Of a stretch of DNA of 64,000 nucleotides, positions 9,271 through 20,504 are shown piece after piece. Below the pieces are notes generated by a model. That model was not told where the DNA came from, did no database searches, and worked only from the letters and a program-made list of their open reading frames with translations. The stretch's first letter is position 1, and each line of letters starts with the position of its first letter. The position numbers and the translations under genes were made by a program. This DNA is from Anthostomella pinea (lineage: Eukaryota; Ascomycota; Sordariomycetes; Xylariales; Xylariaceae): positions 5,208,001 through 5,272,000 of the forward strand of contig CAUWAG010000020.1 of NCBI GenBank assembly GCA_963556695.1, in the 5' to 3' direction.

Positions 9271-10980
9271 CTACCAGCCACCTCGGCGGCGATCGCGGTT
9301 GCCAGGGTGCCAACCAGGGTCGAACCCACCACGACCTCCACGAGCTGGTCCAAAACCACCACGGTCAAATCCACCTCGACCTCCACGAGCTGGTCCAAAT
9401 CCGCCACGGTTGCCAGGGCCAGATCCACCTCGACCACGACCACGACCATCTCCACGAGGGCCCCGGGGCCCACCACGAATCTCACGAGGTCCACGGGGTT
9501 CGCGTGGGGCGTCTCGAGGAGGTCCGCTGGGTTCACGAGGGGCGTCTCGAGGGGGGTCCCGATGAGGTTCGCGAGGGGCATCTCGGGGGAATTCTCGAGG
9601 GTGTCCACGAGGTTCTCGAGGCGGGCGAGGGTCACGCTCCCGATCGTCGTCCGAAATCGGCACCTCCACTTCCACCTGCACTTCCTCGTACTCGTCGTCA
9701 ACAAGATGTTCGTAAGTCTCGTGCTCGTGGCGAGCCTCAGCAGCATCAAAGAGGAAACGTATAGTCTCATCGGGTCTCCTAGTCCCACGCTTAATGGTAC
9801 TGTTGGTGCCTGCAGTGCTATGGGGCGACGCGGGTGAGCCGTCGGAAGGAGAAGGGGGGGCAGGGTTGCTGAAGCATTTGGCGCAATAGTTGAAGTAGCG
9901 GGCAGTACGAGACTCTTCGAGCTTTGCGTTGACGCGGATCTTAACGTTAATGAAGACCTGCACGTCAAAAACCTTGCCGAGCAGGGTGGAGTTGTGATGA
10001 TCGGTGTAGAGATCCAGGACGTCAAGCATGATTTCAGAGACGAAGTGCAAGCGAGTATGGTACTTCGCGAAATCCAAGGCCATGAACTTGTCACGAAATT
10101 GGTTGGTGATAAGTGAGGTCAGTTGAGCCACCATGACAGCGCAAGTGAACGTGGTCTGCTTCATCGGTGCGAATGTCTTGTACATGTCGACCGACATCTG
10201 GAAGGCCATACCGTAGAATTGTTTGGCAAGGGTTCCAGATCCCGCGATCTCTTTAACAAGCTTGCAGAGGATCGTCTGCGGGTACCGCACTCTGAAGTCG
10301 AATCGTAAGGTCTCGATAATGTGCCGCTCGAGCCCAATGAGCATCTTGGCCTGATTCTCAAAGATCTATTGTCTGGTTTTAGCACTAGAAAGGCCGCACA
10401 ATACAGCAGGGAAACATACCTTGTCATCGGGATGGGTGTGGCTGCCCGGATTCTTAATGTTGTAGCTAGCACACAAGATTTCCTTTGACTTCTTCAGAGT
10501 ATCCTCAGACTTGCATGCAGCCCAGAGGCAAGCCAGCGCAGCGTCATTGCAGTTGTACTCGCTTCCGGGGTACTTGAGGCGAAAGCGATGATAGAATGTG
10601 CAAGCAGCAGTATAGGTATTGATGGGCCTGAAATAGTACATGAATTAGTACATGAATTAGAACAAATCCTCGCGGACAGGTAAAAGATAGCAAGACGATA
10701 GGACAGGAGTAGGGTGAGCAAAAGACAGAGTAACCACTTACATTCCCAAAGCCGTGCGCACCTCCTGAATCAGGTTTATGCCTTGAAGGCGATAGTTGGT
10801 CTCTCTCGTCGCATCGTTTCCATGGTTTGCAAGCTTCCGTCGGATAGTAAGTTCATAGAAATACTGTCTGCTAACTTTGATTGCTCCCAAGGGTGGATAC
10901 GAAGAGGGAGAGGGAGGAGCCTCAGTGTCGACCTCAGCCATGCCAGGCGAGGTGTTCCTGACAGGACTGTCGGGGGCCAT
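9271..10980 (-). CDS. ctk2: CTD kinase subunit beta (cyclin Ctk2)
   Basis: This is the cyclin partner of the CTDK-I kinase, which phosphorylates the RNA polymerase II C-terminal domain (chiefly Ser2) during elongation. Exons are 10980-10742, 10627-10420 and 10365-9271, giving 513 residues; the introns are 114 and 54 bp with GTAAGT and GTATGT donors. The cyclin box starts at RETNYRLQGINLIQEVRTALGM, crosses the first junction into PINTYTAACTFYHRFRL, and includes NDAALACLWAACKSED. The last roughly 110 residues are low complexity: acidic, then many PRE/PRD repeats, then an RGG-type tail (GGFGPARGGRGGFD twice). Such a tail suggests RNA binding or condensate behaviour and is likely to vary between isolates. 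The neighbouring bZIP gene lies downstream on the same strand, beyond the MITE. Confidence 0.92.
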
Positions 10981-11268
10981 GCTGCTGATGGGGGCAAATG
11001 TTGGTTGATGGCGCTAGAGAATGAGGGAGGTGTCTAGATTGAGGTATCAAGAGAATACGTATCGCGAGAGGTAGAGAGAGGTGTTGGGAAGGAGTTGTCG
11101 AGAGAGGTATCGAGAGGGTGTAGTCGATCCGAAGCTCTACGCGAGTCCCTAATTGCTTGAAGAAGAAGAAGCGTCGCTCCCCAGGTTCGCCAGAGAACTA
11201 TGCACAGTAGGCACTCGCTCTAGCCGGGTTCCCTCTCTGTGCACAGGCACCTCAGGGACCTCAGGCTC

Positions 11269-11967
11269 CTAGATTGCAGAGGCTCTATGCAGCTGGTCGA
11301 GGAGATCTCTGGCTTCGCGATTGTACGCTTCTAACACTTCTCTGTCCCTCTGTCGGCGGACAATTTGCTTGTATCTTTCGGGCGTGATCGTATCGTCTGA
11401 CGCTTCGCTCTCATCATCCGAGTCAACGGGATCTTGGCTGGAAACCTGATTGCGATAGATTGAGGTTCTGTGACCGAAGCTCTCGCGGTGTGCTTGGGCA
11501 ACTCCTGCACCTCCACGGCGCGAGGCCTGTGGGCGAGGAGGTAATGGTCTTGTCGGATTAGAAGAAAGAGGGTTTGGGTGCTGTTCGGCGGTATTGAAGC
11601 TTGGGCCGTTACCAGCGGCGAGTGTAGTTCCACGGTAACCACCAGTACTAACGTATCTGGCTCGTGGTGTTGCGGGAGGAAGGGATTGGGGTGCAGCCGG
11701 TGGAGCAGGATCGTTGAAGACGCCGCGCTCGAGAATTGATGGTCGGCTTGCGCGTAAGCGTATCGGGCCGCCAGGGAGTGCCCCAGGGCTGCTATCTCCG
11801 GCCGGCTCTCGCGCTAGCGCCGGCGCTTGGCGAGTGATCTGTGGCGCTAGCGCCTGGGCTGGGCGCGGGTAACGCGCCTGCGGCGGTTGTGGCGGATCGT
11901 CTAGCGTCTCGCTAGTACTGGATCTGGGCAAGCGGGAGGACGGCAGCCAATCACGATCAGGCTGCAT
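11269..11967 (-). CDS. Hypothetical proline-rich, mostly disordered protein
   Basis: An uninterrupted 232-codon frame with codon use like its neighbours. I do not recognise the family. The first about 150 residues are rich in Pro, Ala, Arg and Ser and have internal near-repeats (QALAPQITRQAPALAREPAG). Then comes an acidic patch (DPVDSDDESEASDD) and a charged helix (ITPERYKQIVRRQRDREVLEAYNREARDLLDQL) that could be a short coiled coil. The helical, conserved-looking C-terminus is the main reason to think it is real. It could be a nuclear or cytoskeletal adaptor; no function is assigned. It lies upstream of Ctk2 on the same strand. Confidence 0.55.
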   Translation of the reverse strand: MQPDRDWLPSSRLPRSSTSETLDDPPQPPQARYPRPAQALAPQITRQAPALAREPAGDSSPGALPGGPIRLRASRPSILERGVFNDPAPPAAPQSLPPATPRARYVSTGGYRGTTLAAGNGPSFNTAEQHPNPLSSNPTRPLPPRPQASRRGGAGVAQAHRESFGHRTSIYRNQVSSQDPVDSDDESEASDDTITPERYKQIVRRQRDREVLEAYNREARDLLDQLHRASAI

Positions 11968-12584
11968 GATTGAGGATTTCAGAACTCGGAATGGGAATGG
12001 TGTTGGTGATGCGCAAAGGGAGAGAAAGAGGGTGCTGCAGTCGGTGAACCAAGACCTGGGAGAATGGGAGCACTGAAGAGGAAAAAGTCACGACTTGAAT
12101 TGAGGAATCAACATATTTGCACATCCATCCTGTTACTCACTGGTCTGTGAATCACCAGGAGCTTGAGCCGGCCAATCACGCGACTCGAAAGAGACGGGAC
12201 TCTGTCCATCGCCCTACACAACTAAAGCACGTTATTGCTGTCTCGCGACTGTATGTCAACTTCCATATCCTGACTTTGATGCTGGTGTAAGTCATAAGCG
12301 CCATCAAGCCAGCTGCAATCGCCTCTACTGGGCCTAGCCTTAGCTGGCGGGGCTGCGCGGCAATGCATCCAATGAGGAGCTTCAGATACTGAAGTTCCAG
12401 GCAGCTCAGCTCAGACGAGCTACCACATACGACACAGCTGCTTCCCTCCCCCAACTGCAACTCGCCATTCGCAGCGAACAATCCTCCTGACCTCCAAATC
12501 ATCGATAGAACATCCAGCTTCGAGAGGTGAGCTTATCAAACATCCTATTCGTATATAGCACAGCACTCATAGTATCTACAACCG

Positions 12585-13604
12585 ATGCGCTCATCGAATC
12601 GCAAGATGCCCTCTCTACGCAAACTCCCCGTCCTCGCGACGCTCGCGAGCTCCATCGCCTCCGTCTTAGCCACCCCCACCGACCAACACCCCGTCTCCAT
12701 CAACATCAATGAGGACGACGACACACCCCTACCGGTCGTAATCTGGCATGGGCTTGGCGACAGCTACTCGGCCGAAGGCATCCAGTCGGTCGGGGAGCTA
12801 GTCCAACAAGTCAACCCGGGCACGTTTGTGTACATAGTGCGACTAGACGAAAACGCCCAAAACGACCGAACCGCCACCTTCTACGGGAACGTCACGGAGC
12901 AGCTCGACAAGGTGTGCGCCGACCTGGCCTCGCACCCGATCCTGTCGACCGCGCCCGCCATCGACGCCGTGGGCTTCAGCCAGGGCGGGCAGTTCCTGCG
13001 CGGGTACGTCGAGCGGTGCAACGCGCCCCCCATGCGCAGCCTGGTGACGTTCGGCAGCCAGCACAACGGCATCATCGACTACCGCGCATGCTCGTCGGCG
13101 GACTGGCTGTGCAAGGGCGCGATGGCACTGCTGCACGGCAACACGTGGAGCTCGTGGATCCAGAGCCGGCTGGTGCCGGCGCAGTACTTCCGCGACCCCC
13201 GCGACCTCGACAGCTACCTCGAGTACTCGAACTTTCTGGCCGACATCAACAACGAGCGCGTGCTCAAGAACGAGACGTACGCCGAGAACATCGCCGCGCT
13301 CGAGAACCTCGTCATGTACATCTTCGAGGACGACACCACGGTGATCCCGAAGGAGACCGGCTGGTTCGAGGAGGTCAACGGCACCGAGACCACGCCCCTG
13401 CGCGCCCGCAAGATTTATTCCGAGGACTGGATCGGCCTGAGGGCCCTCGACAGGAAGGGCGGGCTGAAGTTCAAAACCACGCCGGGCGAACATATGCAGC
13501 TCGAGGATGAAGCGTTGACGGAATCGTTCAGCGAGTTCTTCGGGCCGTACAATAAGAAGTTCGCAAGGTTGGCCGCCTGGCCGAAGGTGGTAGGCGACCT
13601 GTGA
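12585..13604 (+). CDS. ppt1: Palmitoyl-protein thioesterase
   Basis: A lysosomal/vacuolar alpha/beta-hydrolase that removes thioester-linked palmitate from cysteines of proteins under degradation. It is single-exon, 339 residues. A second in-frame ATG at 12606 (MPSLRKL) begins a cleaner signal peptide and may be the real start. After the signal peptide come PLPVVIWHGLGDSY (oxyanion region), GFSQGGQFLRGYVERCN (nucleophile elbow, Ser), FGSQHNGI, then the acidic residue region FEDDTTVIPKETGWF and the catalytic histidine at GEHMQL, all in family order. N-glycosylation sites (NVT, NET, NGT) fit a secreted or vacuolar route. The gene is strongly GC-rich and intronless. Confidence 0.95.
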   Translation: MRSSNRKMPSLRKLPVLATLASSIASVLATPTDQHPVSININEDDDTPLPVVIWHGLGDSYSAEGIQSVGELVQQVNPGTFVYIVRLDENAQNDRTATFYGNVTEQLDKVCADLASHPILSTAPAIDAVGFSQGGQFLRGYVERCNAPPMRSLVTFGSQHNGIIDYRACSSADWLCKGAMALLHGNTWSSWIQSRLVPAQYFRDPRDLDSYLEYSNFLADINNERVLKNETYAENIAALENLVMYIFEDDTTVIPKETGWFEEVNGTETTPLRARKIYSEDWIGLRALDRKGGLKFKTTPGEHMQLEDEALTESFSEFFGPYNKKFARLAAWPKVVGDL

Positions 13605-14084
13605 AGCATGGGTTTGGCTACTGTACGTTTAGGGAGTTTCATTGGGATGGAAGGCATTCAGGATTATCACAAGTATCAATAGCAGGCTGGGGTTTGACGT
13701 ATACCGAGATTGCTGACTTTTGTCTGCAACTGCTGCCTAAAAATTCCTCTTCGTGATTTCGGATGCTTCATCAAGTGAGCTTTTGGGGTAATGACTGCGT
13801 GTGGTTAATCACTCCAGAACCTTGGGTTATCCGACCACAATCATCATCAGGATACCAATTGTGTCACTTCTGATCGGACACCGGAGATGGAAGAGGGCAG
13901 TCATAGCCCTGCATAGCACAAATGACGGTATAGAGCTCAAGTGGTCTGTAATGGGTATTTGCCGGATTCTCTATTGAATAGCAAAAAGCGCCGCCGCAGG
14001 AAGATCGGCGTGACCAGTAGCACTCATTCAACGCCAGACACCTTCGTGATATGCATGTACAGAATGCAACGGATCGAGACGTGC

Positions 14085-15366
14085 TTAGACATCCAGAGCC
14101 TGCTTTGCAGCCTTCTTCTGCTTCTTCAGCGCCGCTTTCCGGTCTGCAATCTCCTTGTTGAGCTTGGAATCGTCGCTCTCCGGCAACTTGGCAGCCTTGG
14201 ACTTCTTCACCTTCTTCGGGGCGGGTGAAGTCTCTTCCGCCGCACCTTCGAGCGATTTCCGCTTCTTTCCAACATTGGCCTTCTCTCCTGATGCCTTGGC
14301 CTCCAGAGCCTTTGCCTCCTCGGACCCATCGGCTACAATGTCCTTCTGCTCGTCCAACCACAGCTCGTCCGTCTGGTATATAGGCAGAGCCACGGTTTCG
14401 TTGCCCTTCACGTATATGCTCCGGACATTCTTCCATTTTCCGGGGCAGAACTTCTCAACCAACACCCTCGCTGCCGCATTTATGTTTGCTGCACTCTGCT
14501 CTGCCGTCAACCCAGTGTGACCCACTCTGATCGCAGTATTCGTAGTCGGCGATAAGTTGACCAGCGCTGCTCCAACGGCTCTCTCGATCTCGCCACATAG
14601 TTGCGGGGCCGTGCATGCGTTGATGGCACCCGCGGCGTTCGCCCGCTTTACTCTCTTGCCGTCAACCTTTGGCACGCGCTCCTGGATCTCAATGGGGATA
14701 GGGCGCTTGGCGGTGGTCTTGTAGAAAGTCTTGCCCATTATGTTTGGTAGCCTTGTGATGATACGGGAATCGCCGAGGAAGATGTCGTGTTCGCTGAACA
14801 GTTTTCTCTGCGCCTCGTATGCTTTGTACTTGGACTTTAACTTGGCAATGTCGATAACTCGCGTGACTCGCTTTCGCCATTCTGCCGGGAAATCGTCCGA
14901 TGCTACAAGGTTCTTGTAATGTCTCTGGGGCTATAACATGCGAGTCAGCGATAGCTCTTGGTCCTGTGCCGGCAGAAGCGCGACGGATGCCTCCCTACTA
15001 ACCTCGGCCGTAATCAGACAGATACCCATCTCGGGGTCGGTGTTGAGCGAGTTCGGGAGGACGATCTTGTTCGGTTTGAGATTTCTCGAGTTTACAATGT
15101 GTCTCTTGGTCGTCAAGGTCATCCAGATGGCTTCGGTGTTGGACTCTTCATCTTCGATAAGGGTCTTCTTGTCTGCGCTGGTGGCCTTTTCCTTCGACGC
15201 CTTCTGCATGTGGCTAAGGAGGGCCTTAGTCGCTTTCAGGGTCTAGCAACCACAAGTGTCAGTCTGGGGATGATGGACCATGGCATTTCTGACGAACCTG
15301 ATTGGGGTCGACGAGCGACGCAGACACCGAAGTGTCGCTCCGCGTAATGGCTTTGGAGGGGGCCAT
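14085..15366 (-). CDS. utp30: Nucleolar ribosomal-L1-domain protein (Utp30/Cic1-like)
   Basis: A ribosome-biogenesis factor of the L1-domain family that associates with pre-ribosomes in the nucleolus. Exons are 15366-15298, 15242-15003 and 14930-14085, giving 384 residues; introns are 55 and 72 bp. The start MAPSKAITRS is the only ATG giving continuity through exon 1. Features: IVLPNSLNTDPEMGICLIT, then FLGDSRIITRLPNIMGKTFYK and RPIPIEIQE with IRVGHTGLTAEQSAANINAA, all typical of the L1 fold. A lysine-rich tail follows, including PAPKKVKKSKAAK and KKQKKAAKQ, likely nuclear/nucleolar targeting. Orthology to Utp30 rather than Cic1 is by general resemblance. Confidence 0.88.
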
Positions 15367-15576
15367 GGTCGCTGTGTCGAATTCGCTGGATCGCGGATTG
15401 GTGGTAGAAAGACTGCAGATGTTCAAGCTGCTGAGAGTCGCAAAAAATCTCTGCCCCACGCTGCAGAGAATTTCTTATCTGGTCCAAGCGCCTCTATCTT
15501 ATCAGAAATATTTGTAGGATACTAGGCTTAACTCCGTGTTAGCGGACACGGGGGAGGACCAATCAATCTGTTCATA

Positions 15577-15615
15577 TGGAGTGGGGATCTCCCGGATCTG
15601 GAAATCCCCACTCCA
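15577..15615. repeat. Perfect 12-bp hairpin in intergenic DNA
   Basis: TGGAGTGGGGAT (15577-15588) is the exact reverse complement of ATCCCCACTCCA (15604-15615), with a 15-base loop. Each arm contains GTGGGGAT/ATCCCCAC, close to C2H2 zinc-finger sites of the CCCCT/STRE or CreA type. It lies about 210 bp upstream of the Utp30-like start, so it may be a paired operator for that gene. Confidence 0.55.
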
Positions 15616-18600
15616 GATGAAGGGATATCTTCGCGGGCTTCAAGTTGTGAGGCAGAGGCTGGAACACTACCGGCAAATAACATGGAGTCGCATCAGTCAA
15701 CTTTGACCGCATGTCACGCCAGGTAGTGAACTAAGCTGCTTTCGCCATTCTCTTCAGTAGTGATATCCTCGGTTCCGGCAGAGAGGTCGGTTGCACTTCT
15801 TGGGAAGTCCGTCGCAAGATGATAAGCCTACCCTAATCACCGTAAAGTCGCTACAATGCTACCAACGAGAAAACTTCTGTTGCGTCAATCTCCGCGGCCT
15901 GTTTGTGCACGGCGAGTCTGCCTGATTCTCATCATATAATAGGAAGGAGATTGGTGGAAAGTGCCAGTGCCTAATCGACTGGCATATTCTTCGCGTATTC
16001 GCCCCTGAACCCGACGATGGATATTCCAATGACTGTCGTCGCGGCCAGTGTGTTGGGAATCTCACACCCACGGCAATACTTCAAAGTTCCAATATACTAT
16101 TGTGGCAACTCAATGTGCGTCTCACAAACCATTGATATGACTTACTTCGGATTATGTTTCATCCCTTTGCTAGATACGCATCTCGACGTACATCACGGGC
16201 AAGCCGACGCTGTGTTCTCCGATGATGTAGGCACTACAGGATGGTCGATAGAGGTCGGAAAGATATCCTGAGCGCTACCACGATTATTGGTACTGTCACC
16301 ATCATCCAGTGCTGAAGGGTGATTCCGAGACCGAGAGGAACAGTCAGTCAGACTAAAGAGAAGTATGAGAAGAGGTCTGTGTCAAGAAAAAACCCTTTAC
16401 TGATTTGCTTCCCTGCCAAAGATGTTGTAGTAGAGTCTCAAGGGGCATCGGTGTGGAGGGGCGCTATCTCTAGCCGTCGTGGCACGTTGATATCAAGTAT
16501 CAGACTTGCTAGTAGGAAATGTGCTCGCAATCTACACCCGAGCTAGAGCTGGTTCTGACTCTACAACATCGAAACCCAAGTACCCTATACAACAACCAGA
16601 ACAAACCCAGACCCAGGACTACAGCACGACTCATGGTGCTCGGCACCGCAAGCAGCGCAGCAGCGCAGCTCACTCTGCTCAGTACCAGCATTCAGGCATG
16701 CGGTGAACTGAACCGCGTAATCTACTTCACACGGTCCCATGATGATTGCTGACACCGGGACGACCTAGCAAGTTGGGCGCTCTCGACTTCTTCCCAGCTG
16801 TCTCACAAAGATCTCGGCCGACTGCGTCGATGCTGTCCGCAGACATCCTCTCTGGCTGCTGGCACATGGTGATGCTCGAGACCTAAGTGAAGTGCTGGAA
16901 CCGTCGAAAACAAGGCCGTCGACGCCTGTGTAGTCGGTCAATCTGGTCCAGACGGGCCCCCTATGACAGACTTCTCGGTCGGCCGCCAGTTGGGTGCAGG
17001 AGTAGAAGGTCGTAACGTATTCACCTCGAGCGAGGGATTCGATGGTTGCCAGTGCCGCTGAGGAGAAAGATCCGCGTGACTCGAATCTCAGTTTCGACCA
17101 TGTACCGGGCTCTCAGTAAATACTGTGAAACTGCAGACCTTAGCTTGGTGCCGAGCGTTGAGCGAGCAATCATGGATAGGTGACCTCATTTTCGCAACCA
17201 GACATGCTGAGTGAGCTGCTAGCAATTAGCACTCACGATATCCATGCTGCCATGGCTTCCAATAGCCTTGAACTGCAGGCTTACGGTTGACCTTTGCATG
17301 GTATACCGCATCGGTGATCATGGCGGAATATGGCTTCATGAAGTCGAGCTTCGCCACAACACTGCAGAGTCTGCGGCAAAGCGAAAGCCTAGATACCCTC
17401 ATAATGGGTGGACGTTGTGCTATGGCTGTTCTCGTTGGAACGTCATGAGAACCGGAAACACGGCAGCGTTCCGGTTCCAGATCTCCGACCTATCCCATCA
17501 GTGTGATGCGCCACGTTTTCAGAGCCGAAACGACATGCACAGATGGCGGAGCCAAGGTGGAATTTCGTTTCGCGGGCACATTGGCAGGCGGAAACGCAGG
17601 CCCACGGCACGTGAGGTATATGTGCGTCGTCAAGAGAGTGGGAAGATGGCTGAAAGCTGCTACTTCGATGGATGCTGGACGTACAGCTGATAATGGCAGG
17701 ATGAAGCACAGATTCGGCATCCTCAAATCAGATTTCAACTCCAGTAACCCTGCTCTGGGCTTATAGCATGATTGCTTCGCCCTCATATTCGATCAGATCT
17801 TCATCGAGCCAATACGGTAGGCTGCGTACAAGGTCTGGTATAACATATGTAGTGATCTATGAATGCATACCAGGCCAGAAATATCCAGGGTAAAACGTTG
17901 GTGTGGTGGCTGAGCCATCCCGACTGACACCATCCCAAGAGTGTGATATCATCAGTCAGCTGGTTCGCCCAATGAAGCAGCTCCCATGGCACAGAGCTCG
18001 ATATCCAACCACGTAGGAATATCTCAAAGAAAAGAGTGACACGGCTGCTGCGGAACCACAACAGCAGCACAGGCAGGAATACAACGGAGCTCATATATGA
18101 TTTGGCCACTGGTCACCGATGACCAAGTCCGAGATCACTGATCGAACGGGCAGAACGGGGCGAATCCATCCGATCGAGCCGTCCCGTCTTTCATGCACAG
18201 AGCCTCGTCTTGCTGTTTCAGAAGACAAATGTGATGGGGGTCCGAGAGCCAAGCTATCCGCACGTTTGGACGGCACGGGCTGACCTGCATGGCTTGGCAT
18301 TTTGCGACGATTTGCACAATCAATGCACGCTCAGATCGAGGCGACGAGCAAAATTACAAGAAACAAGTGGTGAGGTTGAAAAGGTCATGGAGCTGCATGC
18401 CACGCCGGGACCTGAACTGAGAAGAGGTGAGAAGGTCAAGGGGCCACTCGGGCGAGACTCCGAATCAAGCATCATCGGTGAGCGCGACCGTTGGCAGTTC
18501 GTGCCACTTGCCGGCGCTAACACATCCCCCGGCAGCTCGAAACGTGGCGGCGGCACAGCCGCGAAGGATTGGCCGGTGATCTTGTCACAGAGAGGCGACA

Positions 18601-20504
18601 ATGTGACGAGAGCGACAATTTTCTGCAGACACCGCGTGCGCGAGCAGGGCTTCGGATGTATAAGTGCGTATCTTATCACGCAGAATAGGGGCTTGCTGCT
18701 GACCGTGCGCGGGTATGCTGATATGGGTAGCGGTGTGAAACAACACGGGAAACGAACGGACTTTGCATTGCAGTATGATCAAGGTCGAGGACGTCGACGC
18801 TGTCTCAACTGTTTGAGGTGCTGGCAGCAATGCAGCATAGCACCAGTTTCCTATCGGCATAGTGCACCCTGTCTTGTGTGTCGAGCCGAACTTGGCAGCC
18901 TTTCTCCAACACGGGACCGATCAGGAATGTAGGACGAATGGGGATCAATGGGATCAAAACTATTGACAGATGGGATGCGATGCCCAGGCCCGATGCAGGC
19001 GAGGTGAGATCCTCCGCGGTTTATTATTATCATTACCACCCCTACCCTCGTGCCGAATCCTCAATCAATCCGGTAGAGCCATCGAATATGCAAGCAAGCA
19101 GGTCGTATTCAACCAACCCATTCCACCCATTCCATCCATGGCCGCTGGCGTCCTTCAGCACATCAGGTCTGATTGCGTAAGCTAAATAGGATCACTAGAT
19201 GAAAGACCGAGAGGTGAAATTATGTGGCCTGATCGTGTGCACAGGAAAATATATTTGTACTTTGCGTCCTCACAGAAGAAAGTCGATCGACAGGGGTAGC
19301 TCAAGAAACCGACCGCAAAAAGACGGTCGGCCTTCTACCCCACCTTCATGCCATGTGCACGAATAATGCAAATATACCTTAATCTTCCGATATTGGCAAG
19401 GAGCAAAGGGAAGGCTGGGTCCGCAGCAGGGAACAGAAATTCGAACAGGAACGCGGTGACGTTGATTTCAGCCTGGTGAAGAAGGGATTGTCGGACTATC
19501 AAACGAAGTGAATGCCGATTCGGGAACCTGCCCGTCGATAATGTCCCCGTCGATGGGGTCGCGAAAGTGGGAATGGCCGAAGTCGTTGGGGTCCTTTTCG
19601 GACGGTCATTTGCAACTTGTTGCATATGAGTAGGCAGGTAGGCAGGTAGATAGGAGTCTCACATTCAAGGCAGCCTGCCTTGATATCTTGTCACATGTTC
19701 AACCCGGCAAGCGAGCAAGTAGTAAGCTCCAAAGCCGAACTGGTGATGCAGAATCGGCAGCATGTCTTGTCTGTCTGGGTGGAAACACCGTTACACCACT
19801 GCAAGGACCCCGCACCGACCATAGCAAACCCGGTCTGAATAGTACCATGCACGTGGGCCTGGGGGCCGCTCCCGAACTGTTTGACCAGGGCAGGACGAAA
19901 TGCTGACGAGTTCTTTCTCCCCGGGATGGCAATTGATGTGCGGCTGCTGGAGGAGTCAGGACGAGGCAAAGAAGAGCGGAAGAGGAGGAGGGAGAGGCAG
20001 AGAGGGATGTGTGGTATTGTGGTATCAAGTGACCGGCGCACCAACCCCGTGTGGATGGGAGTTGCATGCATGATGCCCGGGCTGCAAGCAAGCACTTTGG
20101 TCCTCGGCCTCCAGCACGAAGCCAGCAAACGTCTGAAGCTCTGTGCATATTGTACATACATACCTCCGCTGCATTCCGTATCGCAAGATCAAGAACCTGA
20201 AGTTCTCCATCCCTAATCTTATTACTGACACCCACCCATCCCGCCATCCCATTGATCCCATGAACCAGGTGACGTGGGCCCGTGTGTCGTGTTAAGAGCA
20301 ATCCTTTATGACTCCTTTCGGTTTTCGTCTGTCTCGTAACTTACCGTGCTTCCTTCGTGTATTCTTTTAAGCGAGGTCGACCCCGTACATTACGCCATCC
20401 CCTCTGGAAAGAGGAAAGGAAGTAATAATAATAACAATAAAGAGGGAAGACTTTGGTACCGTCGTGGGCGACCGACCTCAGGTCAACACCCCCACCACCA
20501 CATC
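15616..20504. other. 4.9-kb stretch without a supported gene
   Basis: Several open frames exist on both strands (for example plus 18210-18932 and minus 19699-20301), but they have random-looking composition, no domain and no consistent splicing. On the minus strand between about 17420 and 16770 two coding-like blocks occur: one with LDFMKPYSAMITDAVYHAKV near 17350-17240, another with TFYSCTQLAADREVCHRGP near 17010-16950. A plausible intron (GTGAGT donor near 17239) lies between them. I cannot name the family, and stops follow, so this may be a decayed gene. The last kilobase is the presumed promoter and leader of the RhoGAP gene, with an AAT/AAC microsatellite near 20425. Confidence 0.4.

Noticed and set aside
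9261..9837. Plus-strand open frames opposite the Ctk2 tail
   Set aside because: They are antisense reflections of the repetitive RGG/PRE codons of Ctk2.
12843..13510. Long antisense and shifted frames in the thioesterase gene
   Set aside because: Shadows caused by high third-position GC in a gene with complete catalytic motifs.
18210..18932. 240-codon open frame on the plus strand
   Set aside because: Random-like composition, no domain, no splice context and no conserved pattern; long open frames arise by chance in GC-rich fungal DNA.
19699..20301. 200-codon open frame on the minus strand
   Set aside because: Cys/Ser/Pro-rich and shapeless, overlapping other open frames in the RhoGAP upstream region; no family resemblance.
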